Shown: positions 30,001-41,938 of the stretch, piece after piece
How positions within the stretch are numbered: position 1 is the stretch's first letter
Layout of the letters: each line of letters starts with the position of its first letter
NCBI RefSeq assembly: GCF_000002425.4
Contig: NC_037255.1
Span: forward strand, 3,830,735-3,894,734
Direction: 5' to 3'
DNA: 64,000 bases
Source of the DNA: Physcomitrium patens
Taxonomy: Eukaryota > Streptophyta > Bryopsida > Funariales > Funariaceae
The notes under the pieces: model-generated
Seen by the model: the letters and a program-made list of their open reading frames with translations, nothing else
Told to the model about the DNA's origin: nothing
The model's database searches: none
Translations under genes and position numbers: made by a program

Positions 30001-32302
30001 TGTGACTGCTTGCCTAATGTATTAACAAGGACCAAAAAATAATATTTTTTTTCAAATATTAGATTAACAGGACTACAAATATCACCATGCAACGTTTTAA
30101 GCATTAGTGGTAACTCGTGTGGAAGTTTCCAAATTAAAAGCTGAGCAATCATCTTACCTTACAAACATGCATGATATAATTCTATAGAATCTGCATGTGT
30201 AGGTCTTAAATTATGCCCAGTTATACATAGAATTATCTTCCAAATATTTTCTTACAGTTATACATAGAATAATCTAGATCCTAGATGTTCCAATTGTCTA
30301 TGCCAGAGAAAAACATAATTCTCTATAATAAATGATGCAAAATTAAATATAATGGAAGGCCAAATTGTAATCTGATATAAACCATTTTTAGCAGCAAAGG
30401 CTTTTTCTACAACTTTATGATTCTATATAAGAACTCAAACCTCTTGTCTATCTAGAATTGCAATTGAAAGGTGATAACCATTGGCATGCACATCTTAGTA
30501 GCTGATGAGACTACAAGATGCTAAGCATGCAAATATTGTATGTTTATATTTTATGATAGAGACCGCAAATAATTTATCATCACTATTCTCTCTTAGAAGC
30601 ATTTGCTTCAGCTATAGTCATCAAATTTTTAGTTTGTCAAGTTGAAGATTTTTTTAGTAAAAAATTGTCCATCTTATAGGATAGTATGTATTGTTGTAGA
30701 ATCAATAAGAGCATTATTTGACTCATCATTAGAGGTTTTGACATTCATATAATCCTCTACAATATCAACACCAATTAAATCCATGGATGCATCCATGGTA
30801 TGAATTTCATGAGCCACAACTTGAAATTTCTTATTTTTTTGGAATATTTCAACAAAGTATTATGAAATATAGCATAGATGTATTAAATTTCTAATAATTC
30901 TCTATTTATGGTAAGAACACATCTCTAATTTTTTTCTACTATAATTATTGTAGAATATTTATTCTTTTTATATGGATGGAAATGGTCACCACCATGAGTA
31001 ACCTTGTGCTTATGGGCACTTTTCTTATGTTTATATAATTTTTTCTTAGACTTTGAAATATTAAGTGCATGAGATTTTGGAACTATGGATCTAATAGAAT
31101 AAGCTTGCATATTACGCAAGAGTAGTTCATTTTGTTTCTCTGCAAGAAGTAGATAGGACATGAAATTAAGATGATTCTAAAATTTCATATTCTTATATTA
31201 TTATATAAGCACATCAAATAGAAGAAGAAATATAGAGAGAGTTTTTTCAATCATTTCTTCTTTAGAGATTCTTTGTCTACATAACTATAGTTGTGAGACA
31301 ATATAATATATTTCATTTTTGAAAGCATTTAAATTTAAAAAATCCAAGACACATAAATGTGATCAATCATGACGTGCACGTAGAAGGAAAATGGTCTTTT
31401 GATGATCAAACTTGGATTTAAGTTTCTCCCAAAGCTTAGTTAGATCTTTCATTTTTAAATATTAATATTACAATGCAGATAGAAGATGACGACAAAAGAA
31501 AAGAAGTACTTTTTAATAGATAGTAAGAAAAATTGAAGTACTTACAATAGGAGATTCTTTAAACATAATTACATTTGAGAATTGTTTTGCAAATAAATTT
31601 ATTTTTGTCATTTTTTTCCATAATAGATAATTTTTTCCATTAGTAGCCAATGGTGGAAATAGAAGAGCTTAAAAATATTGAGATGTAGTGGTGATAGTTG
31701 AAAACATAGTAGAGATAGTTAAGGATGTTGAAACACTTATTATAAATAAATTTGTAAATAAAAAATACAAGATTAAGTAGAAAAGGTTGAGTAAAATGTA
31801 CCTTGAAATATAAAGCCAAATAAAATAATAAAGCTGAACTTTGAATAAAAAATATTAAAAAATTGAAGAAATATTTTTATTTTATTTTATTTTATTCACA
31901 AAAATAAAGATCTACGATGGACTATAATAGAAAGTGGCAAGGTGTGACAATCAATGGCAAAGTGTGGTAGTTCAACGGTAATATGTGGCAGTCAGTTGTA
32001 GGATGCAGTAATTCGACAACAATATGCGACAATTGATGGCTGGATGTGATATAACATAACAAAGCAGTAGCAATAGCACAATAGTAGCAATAGAGTGCAC
32101 TATAATAGCATGATAAGGCACATCACAATAGTACAATAGCAATACAACACATCACAATACAACACAACAGTAGCAATAACACATCAGCAGGGTAGGATGC
32201 AGCACAACAATATAATAGAAAATAAATGGAGAGAAAGCAAAGAATAAAGTGAACATAAGTTTTTAAAAACCAAGACTAATGCATAAGAGCAATTGTGCTG
32301 AT

Positions 32303-32532
32303 AAGGAATTGAGAATGTTTGGAGAGTCATAAGAGTAGTTAGAAGTAATGTGTATAAAAAAACACACACTCACACAAGGAGTATATTGATGTAATTATTT
32401 TACATATATAAAGAGAAATAGAGAAGATAAATAGTTTCTCTTCACTACATTCTAAACACTATAGCTACAATATTTACTGTATACTACAATAAATATTATG
32501 GAGAGCACTGACTACATTTAATGCTCTCAACA
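32303..32532 (-). repeat. Copia right LTR (5' LTR of the element)
   Basis: About 230 bases in the same orientation as the left LTR. Its inner edge is followed by a sequence resembling a tRNA-Met-type primer-binding site (TTATCAG), which sets the element's orientation as minus. The exact inner edge is uncertain by a few bases. Confidence 0.7.
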
Positions 32533-33564
32533 ATTGGCAATAAAATCATTCAATTATGTAACTATCTAATGCCAAACTTGTTAGAAATTTTTGCTGCAAT
32601 TTCTAATTGAAGAGATATTTGCTTATATATTATAATTTTATTAGACATTATCTGCTCCAATATTTATTATTAATATCTTATAAGAAAATTTTAGTTTCCA
32701 TTGTACTATGGTTGTAGAATTCCGCTTGTATAGCTAAACAGACTTAATTCTTGCAAATGAATTATGTATATACATTTTTATCAAATAATATATTTTTTTG
32801 ATGGAAAAGAGGCTATAAAATGTATTAAATCATTCTTTTATTACAAGTCTAAGTATGTTATCTTGATTCTTGAAATGATAAAAAATATAAAAAATTTGAT
32901 TTTTAATTTTATAATAGATATTTTTAGAAATTTCTAATAAGGCTAATTAATTAATAATAATAATTTTTAAAAATCACCTCTTACAATGGACCCAACTGAA
33001 ATTTTGAGAGACAATACATTTTATGCCATATATCAAAGAAAGAAAAAAAAAATGCATTCTACCTCATTTTTCTTTTTTAAGGCCTTTGGATTATTTTTTT
33101 CTAAGTGTATAGTCAACTTAATGAGATTCCTCAATTTCAACCAATCAATAAATTGAAAAATTGTAATCTCTTTTTTTGTCTCTTAGGTACAATAATTTTC
33201 TTATTTTAATATATCTATATATTCTTCTAAATCTACATACAAGTAAATTAATAAATATATATTAATAAAATAAATATCTAATAATAGATTCAAAAATAAT
33301 ATTTCAAACTTAAATTTTCAAACAAATAGAAAACCAAACAAAATATAAAAAATATAAGATTTTAACTTTCTTCCAAATATAGTAAAAATATGATTTTTTG
33401 GATTAGTTATTATAAAAACACCAAACTATTTTGAAAACCTCTAATAAATCCAAAACATCACTAATCTAAAAAAAAGAATAAATGTCGTCATTATTACTCT
33501 TTATTTTTAATATCTATATCTATATTAACAAACTAATATGTTTGAATTTTGATGTGTGCATGTG

Positions 33565-33601
<37 letters not shown>

Positions 33602-33989
33602 ACACAATTCATCAAACCTATTACATCTCTATATATCAACTTCAACGGTGTTTTGTTTTATTATGTACAATGAAATAGACAAGATAAAAACATTGATAAG
33701 GTGGATTATTAATTTTATCAAAAAATCCTCAATGGATTAGTAAAACATGTATTTCTATTGCAACATGCATAGGAAAAAATTTATTAAGAACAAGAATGGA
33801 AGTGAAGAAAAAGTAAGAATAAGGTGGAGAGGGGCTGGATTAACAAAGATAAGATATTTACTACAAATAAATAGTAGATTAACCAACAAAATTAAAAAGT
33901 ATTTTATGTATAAAGTAGTAAGTAGTAGTAAACAATTACAATAAGATTTGAATAAGATAAGAGGGAGAAAACTTATTGTAAATATGGTG
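32533..33989. other. AT-rich gene-poor stretch
   Basis: I see no gene here. A (TA)n tract lies at about 33569-33600. The ORFs at 33482-33673, 33549-33740 and 33747-33944 are TA-repeat or AT-driven and match nothing known to me. Confidence 0.55.
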
Positions 33990-34565
33990 ATAGGAATCTT
34001 AAAGAAATTTTAAATAAATCCTAATATAAACCTAATTAAATTTTAATTGAAACATAATAAAAGCTTAAGTAATTTCTAAAATATACCTTAATCAAATTCT
34101 AATCAAATCCTAAGTAAACTCTAAACGAATCCTATAAAAAATTTAAATTTTAATAATTTTTCATAAAGTCATTATAGATTCAAATCCCTCAATATCAATT
34201 CTTTATAAATTATCATTAGTTTTCCTCCAAATATTGTTCTACAATCAACAAAAAAATACTACATTTGTAGTAGGTGCTCAATTTTGTGCCTCAACATCTA
34301 ATTTTGACTTTAATTCACAATTAATCTTCTTCAAGTATAAATCTAAGGTTTTTTTTGGTAATTTTTTAAATGCTATTCTTTACTTTTATCTAAAGATACT
34401 TATGATGCGGTTTTTTAAAGTTATTTTTCATCCTATTTATAGTCCTATATAGTAAATAAAAATATTTTTTAAATAAAAAATAATATTAATGTTAAATTAT
34501 TTTTATTATTTTTATCTTTTTCTATATTTTTAAATTATTTTTTTTATATTTTAAAATAAGCCCTT

Positions 34566-34633
<68 letters not shown>

Positions 34634-34675
34634 TTTTCATTAATTTTATTATAACACAATAACAACCTTTTGTAC
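33990..34675 (+). mobile_element. Repeat family partial copy
   Basis: A shortened copy of the A/B family. It has a small array of AATCCTAAT-type units (about 34000-34140), the shared block around TAGGTGCTCAATTTTGTGCC and a shared 3' half. A long (TA)n tract (about 34568-34630) interrupts it near the end, which reads TTATAACACAATAACAAC. The 5' edge is missing or too diverged to place. Confidence 0.4.
34568..34630. repeat. (TA)n microsatellite, about 31 units
   Basis: One of the two longest pure TA tracts in the window. It lies inside a copy of the AATCCTAAT repeat family. Confidence 0.95.
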
Positions 34676-34749
34676 TTGTAAAGTTTTTTAAAGCTAATAT
34701 ATATTAATATATCTTCTTTTTAATGAGATCTAATATTACAACACTCTTA

Positions 34750-35430
34750 AGCTAAAGATTTATATTTTTGTGATTAAATTAATTTTTTTTAATCACTTGT
34801 TGTAGTCTTTCAATAAATGCATCTATTTAAAAATCTCCAACATGATCATAATAAAGTTGAATAAAATTTATATGATCTTTTATTATTGTTATATTGCTGA
34901 GGATATAAATTACATAAAATAAAAGATTGAATACACTCTTGCATCACAAAAATGAATAGATAATCACTTAAAAATAGTATAATATTAAGACTAGAATATT
35001 TATTGTCAAAAATAATAAGGCTAAAGATTCTTGAAATATGACTAAAAATTAAAAAATAATTGATAAGAGCGATGAAGATTTTACTCTAGCTTCTACATAT
35101 ACTATCTAACTAAATGCTATATAGTGATAATATATAAGACCTTTGACATGTGACTTATTATAAATTGTATATTTAGCTTATAAGACAAGTTTTAGAAGTG
35201 TGCCACATGACAAACTTTTATTAAGAGAGGCCACATAGGTGGCATATGGCCTATTTGTTGACCAAAATTTTAACCTATCAATCACCTGCAAATACACATT
35301 TATGAAGCTTTAAAGAAGCTTTTCTATAAGATCTTGTCAACTTCACTTATTTTTACCTGCTTCTATCTAATTATTTCTATTTAATTATTAATACAAATAG
35401 GTTTGTTTGTGATATTATTTCTCTTTTACA
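34750..35430 (-). repeat. Chromovirus LTR, minus orientation
   Basis: The reverse complement aligns with the plus-strand LTRs at 39769 and 48138. Shared words include GTATTTGCAGGTGATTGATAG (versus TGTAGTTGATTGATAG), the region after GTCAACAA, and TTTTAGTCATATTTCAAG-like sequence near the end. More diverged than those two are from each other. With the chromodomain sequence just above it at about 36.0-36.3 kb, it reads as the 3' LTR of a minus-strand element. Edges are approximate. Confidence 0.5.
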
Positions 35431-36300
35431 AAGAATTTCCACAATGAATACTTATTACATGATAAAAAAGTCTAAAATACATCAAACTATGTTTGTTACA
35501 TACTTTGATCTTTATTCTTTTTGAAGATAGTTGATAGGTCTTTTTAATCATTGATAGTGTTTCATATTAAGGTAAAAAGACTACTCTATTATTTTAACAT
35601 AGTTGAAATCTTTCTAACTTCTTTCAAATAAAATATTTGAAATACCATGAAGGATGGTTCTTATTTCCAATAATATCACCAAATATTAGAAGTTTCTTCT
35701 AAGATTGTGATATCAAACATGTTCTATCTTGCCATCTATTTGAAGAAAAATATATTATTTTTGAAGATCTTCATTTCTATTATATTGTCTTGAAGGTTGT
35801 AACAATCTCAATGCATTATCCAATGACTTAATTAATAATAATTCTTGAGTTTAATTTGATGGTTGTTGATTCTCTAACTTTTTAGAGCCATAAGTACACA
35901 AAAACTACAAACAAAGATTGAAGACAGAATGCAATCTTCATTAAAACTTATTCTTTTATAATAAAAAAATTACTTTATTCTTTATTTTGGTTTAGAAGGA
36001 TGTTATTCATGAATAATATTGATTCTTTTAGGTACATTTTTAAAATTTTAGCCTAACTTCTATGTGCATTTATTAATATCATGTTCATGCCATTGTATAA
36101 TATATTTCAACCTATTTTGGCACCACCTTGAGTCAAAGACTTCTTTGAACTCAAATTCTTGATTATTATCAACTTCTATTTGTAGAAGTGGCATTTATCT
36201 TCTTTCCAATATATCTACTATCTTGAATGGCTCTAAAAAAAATACATAGAAGACAAGGCAGATCTTTATAGACTTTGATAGATATAATCAATAAAGAACT
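35431..36300 (-). mobile_element. Chromovirus (Ty3/Gypsy) 3' end: integrase tail and chromodomain
   Basis: At about 36050-36300 the minus strand shows the family pattern just before and inside the chromodomain: a VFHVSLLEP-like stretch, then an IEVD region, then a DSRW region and a tryptophan-containing W.(G/E)HD-like end. The remaining 35431-36050 would be the 3' untranslated part leading to the LTR at 34750-35430. The rest of the element is not contiguous here. Broken in several places and old. Confidence 0.55.
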
Positions 36301-36534
36301 AGATTAATTATTCACAAACATGAAATATTTTAAATTTATATTAATCTAACTTATCATAAGAATAAATAATCTTAATATTACAATAAATTAATCATAACTT
36401 AATCTAACATAGAATTGAGATTATTTCTTGCAATAGGCATCATCATTGATCTTTTGCTGTTCTAAAATCTCTTTTAGTTGTATATTTATTATTACATGTA
36501 GTTGTAGTAAATAATTTGATAATTTTTTTTCTAT
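36301..36534. other. Unassigned AT-rich spacer between decayed elements
   Basis: Nothing recognisable is present. It may be decayed integrase sequence continuing from the neighbouring chromovirus piece. Confidence 0.3.
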
Positions 36535-37928
36535 TGTATTGTAATATGATTATATGTTAAAAGACAAAAATGTAGATTTTATTATAAGAAAAAATAATCA
36601 AAAAATATAATAATAAAAAAAAGATACAAAAGTGGTAATTTTTTTTAATATTAATGTTAGTTTTTTATAGAAAAAAACTTCTATATATTTTATATACCTA
36701 TAATTAAGACAAAAAGTAGATTAAAAAAATAAATTATATATGCATATTTAGAAAAAATTAAGAATATTATTTAAAAAAAATTATTCTAAGAAATCAAGAA
36801 TTAATATAAAAAAATATCAATTAAGAAGTAGGATCAAAATTAGATTTAGAGATACAAAATTTGTGGTAATTTTGGATTCTTTTTCTAATCTAAAAATAAT
36901 ATTAGAGATCAACCTTTAGAATGGTTGATTAACATTGATTTATGTGATTTAAACAAATATTTAATTTCTAAAAGCTTTTCAAAATAAAAGATGTTTTTAG
37001 TGGTTTTGGATTTTGTACAATAATATAAGGATTACATATTTATAAAATTGATGAGTATTGTACTCAATAGAAGGAATTTTATTTTGAAGGATCATGAATA
37101 TACTTATTTTGAATGTATTTTTTAAATTCAAGATCAATCAAATAGTTAGATTGAAAGATATTAGAATTTTATTGGATTAAGATCTCTAATATTTGGTTTG
37201 TAGGATTTGTGAGATTTTTTGGAATCTTATATAATCCACTAATTCTCTTAAAGAAAATTTTTGTAAATATATAGGATACTTGGATTTCTAAAAGTTTTTC
37301 AATTTAGAGAGCATTTGGATGATTCAATGAAGAATAATTGTTGCTAGAAGATCAACATCAAGATTAAAAAAAAGGAATAGTTGATATCCAAAAATATTTA
37401 GAGATCTTTTTCTTAATTAATATGTTTGATTTTTTTCACACTTTATATGCTTGATATTTTCTTTAAGATTACAATACATAAAAATTTAAGTCAAGATTAA
37501 TGGTTTAATTAATAGATATTGGCATTTTAAGACTATGATTGGAATTTATTTAAAATTAACTTAGAATTTGGTTATAATTTACTTAGAGTTTTTTTTAGAT
37601 TTTATTAGGTTTTACTTAAGATATTTTAAAGATTTTATTAGGATTTTGTTAAGTTTTGATTATAATTTATTAAAAAATATTTAGATTTTTTTAAAAAATA
37701 TTTTTATTATTTATTTTTATTTTGTAGTTTAATATTTTTAAAAAATATTTTATGATTTTTATGTTTTTTTAAATATTTATTTTAAAAGAATAAATTAAGA
37801 TTTTATCATAATTATCAAGGTTTAATTAGAATTTATTTAGGATTCTATTAAAAGAATTAATAATTTATTATTATAATTTCTAATTTATCTTTCAAAATTA
37901 AATATCCAATGTATCCTTAAGTAAGACA
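36535..37928 (-). mobile_element. Repeat family copy, inverted
   Basis: The reverse complement follows copy A along its length: a TGTAATA-type edge at 36535, the ATGTAGATTTTATTATAAGA region (copy A: ATGGATGTTATTATAAGA), a block like GATCAAAATTAGATTT, the GATCAACAT block, then a degenerate array (about 37530-37700), ending GTAAGACA at 37928. It stands head to head with the next copy, six bases away. Confidence 0.55.
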
Positions 37929-37934
37929 ATACAT

Positions 37935-39768
37935 TGTTGTATTACATAAAGTCTACTTGAGATTGCCTTGAATACCTAACTATAGAAGGAAAAATAGAAA
38001 TTATAATAAGATGATTCTAAAAATTCTAATAGATTCTCAAACAAATTCTAATTAAATTATAAAAATACTACTCAATTTTTAGTTAAATTCAAAAGAAGTT
38101 TCAAAAATTTACAAAAGAAACATAAAAAAATCTTAATGAAATATTAAAGAAATATTAAAGAAATATTAAAAAATATCAATAATAAAAATCTTAATTGAAT
38201 CCTAATGAAATCCTAATTTAATCTTCAACAAACCTTAATAAAATCTTAAATAAATCCTATCTAGTCAAATCTTAAATCCTAATCTTAAATAAAATCGTAA
38301 TCAACTTTTAAGCAAATCCTAATCAAATCTTAAATCCTAATCTTAAATCAAATCTTAATCAACTTCTAAGTAAATCTTAATCAAATTCTAGTTAAATCCT
38401 AAATTCTAACCAAATCCTAGAAAATTCCTAAAACTTAATCAAATTCTAAATCGAATTTTATAAAAATCCTAATCAAATTCTAAATCCTATTCTTAAATCA
38501 AATCTTAATCAAATCATAAATAAATTCTAATCAAATCTTAGTCAAATCCTAAACCTAATCAAATCTTAAATAAACTTTATATCCTAATCAAATCCTAAAA
38601 AAAATCCTAAACCAAATTCTAACTAAATCTTAATCAAACCTTAAATCCTAATCTTAATTTGAATTCTAATAAAATTCTTATAAAATCTTAGATAAATCCT
38701 AATTAAATCCTAAGAAAATTCTAATAAAATCCTAGTCAAATTTCAAACCTTAATAAAATCTTAAAATAATCCTAAATCCTAAATCAAATCCTAAATCCCA
38801 AAAAAAAATCCTAAATAATCTTTAATCAAATCCTAAATTTTTAAAAAACTCTTAATAAATCCTATAGCAAATTGAAAATTCAATAATTAATTATTGAATT
38901 GTTGATCTCAATGAAAATTTCACTCAAAATTCAATCAACAAGTAATTAATAAGCATACAAAAATCAAGAAGAATTGGACTTCCCAATTGTAAGAAAAACT
39001 CCCAAAGTATGTTAGTTGTTAATTGCCTTCATTCTTTGACTTGAATTTTAATCTTTCAACAAAGATTTTTTCTTGTTGAATCGTTTAATTGCTCCAAAAT
39101 TTGAATTGTATGTAGATATTGAAGTCCAAATCTTTTTCAATAATTTTTGCTTCAATTGAATAGGTAAATATTGCTATATCTTGAAATCCCTCACTAACCC
39201 TAAATATCAATTATTTGAGATTATAACCTACAAAAACTCTTATACTCTTTATTCTAACTACTCAATTGAACTCAAATTTTTTACACATTCATAACAATCA
39301 TAATAACAAATTTTTAAATTTTCATTTGTATACATACTACAATATTAAAAAAATCCTCAAATTTGTAAACATATTTTTATTTTTTAAAATCTAAACCCAC
39401 TAAGTACATCACTAATTTTAAAAATCCCTCAAAATCTCAATATCAATCTAAATGATATTAAATAAATTCTAAAAAATCTCTTTTTAAGTTTGCTTCCAAT
39501 TTCTATTCTTTGATTTATAAAAGAATCCTTGGAATCACTGTAGATGCTTGGTTTTGTGCCTTAAGATCTAATTTTGATCTTAGTTAGCAATCAATCATCT
39601 TTAAATATCAATTCTTATTTTTTTAAGATAATTATTATTAAAATAAATTTCTAATTTTTTCTTACATATACTTATATTTTTTATTTTTTTAATCTATCTT
39701 ATTTTGCCTTATTTATGGCTCTACAAAGTAAATAGAATCCATTTTCATATAAGACAGTTCTAACACTA
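37935..39768 (+). mobile_element. Repeat family copy C, cut by an LTR
   Basis: Begins TGTTGTATTACATAAAG and has the longest array in the window (about 38190-38870, units like AATCCTAATCTTAAATCAAA). It then has the shared 3' half with AAGAATTGGACTTCCCAATT. The alignment with copy B stops around ATAAGACAGTTCTAACAC, just before 39769, where the chromovirus LTR begins. So the chromovirus insertion or a rearrangement is younger than this copy. Confidence 0.6.
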
Positions 39769-40452
39769 TGTCACGGATATACATAGGTACTTTAATAAAT
39801 ACCTATATGATTAAGTAGAAATAGATAAAAATAAGTTAATTTCATAATACCTTCTAAAGAAGCTTCCAAGAAGCTTCATATATGCTCTTTTGACTTTTTA
39901 TATATTTGTAGTTGATTGATAGATTAGAAACTTAGTCAACAAGTTAACCACGTGTTGATAGCTTGTAAAACAAGCTAATTATATAACACACATGTAGGAA
40001 ACTTACCTTACAAGTTAAGATATGTATCTTGCAAAGTTATCATGTTTTAGAAGTCTTATAGGACATCGCCACATTATTCTTAATTAAGAGTATATATAGA
40101 GAGAAGAGTGAAGCCTTGTTTACTCTTATCAATGCCTTTTTAGTCTTCAGTCTTGTTCCAAGACTTTCTAGTCTTCTTGTATTTGACAATAGCCATTATA
40201 ATTGAATATTATATCATCTTTGAATGACTTTCTAGTTCCTTTGAGTGATACTTGAGTATATTAAGGATTTTCTTTTCTTGAGATTCATGTTCTTGATAAT
40301 TTGACAAGAGTGCTAACCTACTGTTTTTGTCTTATTTTAGAAGTGAGTAGATTATTCCACTTCTATTGTTGTATTTTGAAGGTTTTGGACTAATTCTAAT
40401 ACTAATCTTTTCTTTGAATAGAGTAGATTATCTTTCTTTGTGAAAATTTTTA
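39769..40452 (+). repeat. Chromovirus LTR, plus orientation (first)
   Basis: About 684 bases, aligning over its whole length with 48138-48845. Shared words include ATATGATTAAGTAGAA, AAGTTAACCAC and CATGTTTTAGAAGTC. The likely promoter region has TATATATAGAG near 40090. Confidence 0.7.
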
Positions 40453-41938
40453 TTAGAAGTTGTGGATTACCGTCATCTAATTTAATTTTTTGAGTTTGTT
40501 TGAATTGTCTATGGAAAAAAAGATTATGGATGATACTCTTAACAGTAGTGAGAATAGATTTGCAACTATTGTAAATCTTCATGAGTTTGTCAATACTTTA
40601 AGAGTAGAAATCTCACATATTTTCAACATAAATCATGGAAGTATTATGCTTATGCCTATAGAAGAAGTTCAGATTTTGCAACAAGAAGTTGTGCAGTTGA
40701 AGGAAGCAAGTACATCAACCTCACAACCAAGTCCAAGGAATTTTGCTTCTATAAGTATGACGTAGACAAGGATTAATATGCCTAAAAAGTTTAATGGAAG
40801 AAGATCAAAATTTCAAGGATTTTTGCAATAAATCAAGCTCTATCTAGGATTACATCGTTTCCAATATCTCAATGGATTTACTCAAGTTGAACTCATAGGC
40901 ATACTTTTATTAAGAAGTGTTGTCTCTTAATTTATATTTTTAATGAAAAAATATTTGCAACTCTTTAATAATTTGAATTCATTTCTAGAAGTATTTACAA
41001 CCACATTCAGAGAAAGTTATTTGATTAAGAGTAGCAAAGACTAACCTCTTATCTTTACAACAAGGATCATGTTCATCTATCATATATGCTACTAAATTCC
41101 AAAACCTTGCTTATGACGTCGACTTGAATGAAAAGCCCTTATCAATCAATTTTGATATGAGTTAAAAGATAGTATTAAAAACTTGTTATTGACAATATTT
41201 AAGGCAAAATCTTTGAAATAATTTATTGGTCAAGCCATTGCATGTGACAATCGATTATTTGAAAGTTGTCAAAAACAAAGATTTGGCAAGAGAGGAATAA
41301 ATCAAATAATGATGACAACTCTTAAATTTTTAGAAACTTATTCATCAAGGCCATAAACAATACAAATTGATGCTGTATGTTTTAAATTTCTCATAGAGTA
41401 GAAAAAGAATCAACCATGTGAAGTGGGCTTATGCTTACGTTGTAGAAAAGCTAAACATACTACTCAATATTGTTCAAAGAAACAACACAATTACAAAATA
41501 AGAAGCATAATTGCCAAAGAAAATAATGTGTCAAAAAATAAGTTGCTCTAGCTACAATAGGGACCATGCGGCTGAAATTATATGCAACATCTAGTAAAGG
41601 TCTTATTTTTTCCTCCGATTCTTTACCTTCTTTTATAATAGAGATCTGTTTAGGATTGAAAAATCACAAAGTTTTAGCCTTGTTGGATTTAGGAGCTTCA
41701 ACTTCTTTTATAGATGAAGACTTTGTCAAAAAATAAGATATATCTTTAATTAAAAAAATCAAATTTATACATGAAGAAATAATAGATGGATGTTCATTGT
41801 CTTCTAGAAATATTACATATGAAACTATTCCTGTAAAAGTAGCAACTAGTAGTCACAATAGTTTGATAATATTTAATATGATTAAATATCTTTTTAATTC
41901 AATTATTTTAGGATTATTTTGATTAAAAAGATATAACC
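39769..41938 (+). mobile_element. Chromovirus (Ty3/Gypsy) 5' part: LTR, gag, protease
   Basis: LTR about 39769-40452, starting TGTCA. Downstream are Gag sequence (about 40490-41500), a CCHC zinc knuckle (near 41430-41480) and a retroviral-type aspartic protease region with the DLGAS motif (about 41650-41740), followed by the conserved LGLxWL-like stretch at the end of the protease. The reading then stops matching at about 41938, where a minus-strand Gypsy block begins. Broken in several places and old. The LTR differs from the one at 48138 at roughly one base in five by eye. Confidence 0.7.

Larger units (their letters stand above)
26784..32532 (-). mobile_element. Ty1/Copia LTR retrotransposon, decayed
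   Basis: Two direct LTRs bound about 5.3 kb of internal DNA. The left LTR is about 26784-27039. The right LTR is about 32303-32532. In element orientation the LTRs start TGTTGAGAGCATTAAATG and the left copy ends ACACCAACA. On the minus strand, from the right: a decayed primer-binding site next to the right LTR; Gag (about 30925-31600), with the region around LWEKLKSKFDHQK; integrase (29670-30152), with LHGDICSPVN and a motif like VPYEHAQN; reverse transcriptase (28094-28711), with YVDD; and RNase H-side sequence to about 27100. The part order is Copia (integrase before RT). It is broken, with about ten or more breaks, and the LTRs differ at roughly one base in five by eye, so it is old. Confidence 0.85.

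Noticed and set aside
33549-33740. ORFs rich in Tyr-Ile repeats (also at 17041-17164, 18323-18532, 22389-22655)
   Set aside because: Translations of (TA)n microsatellites, not proteins.
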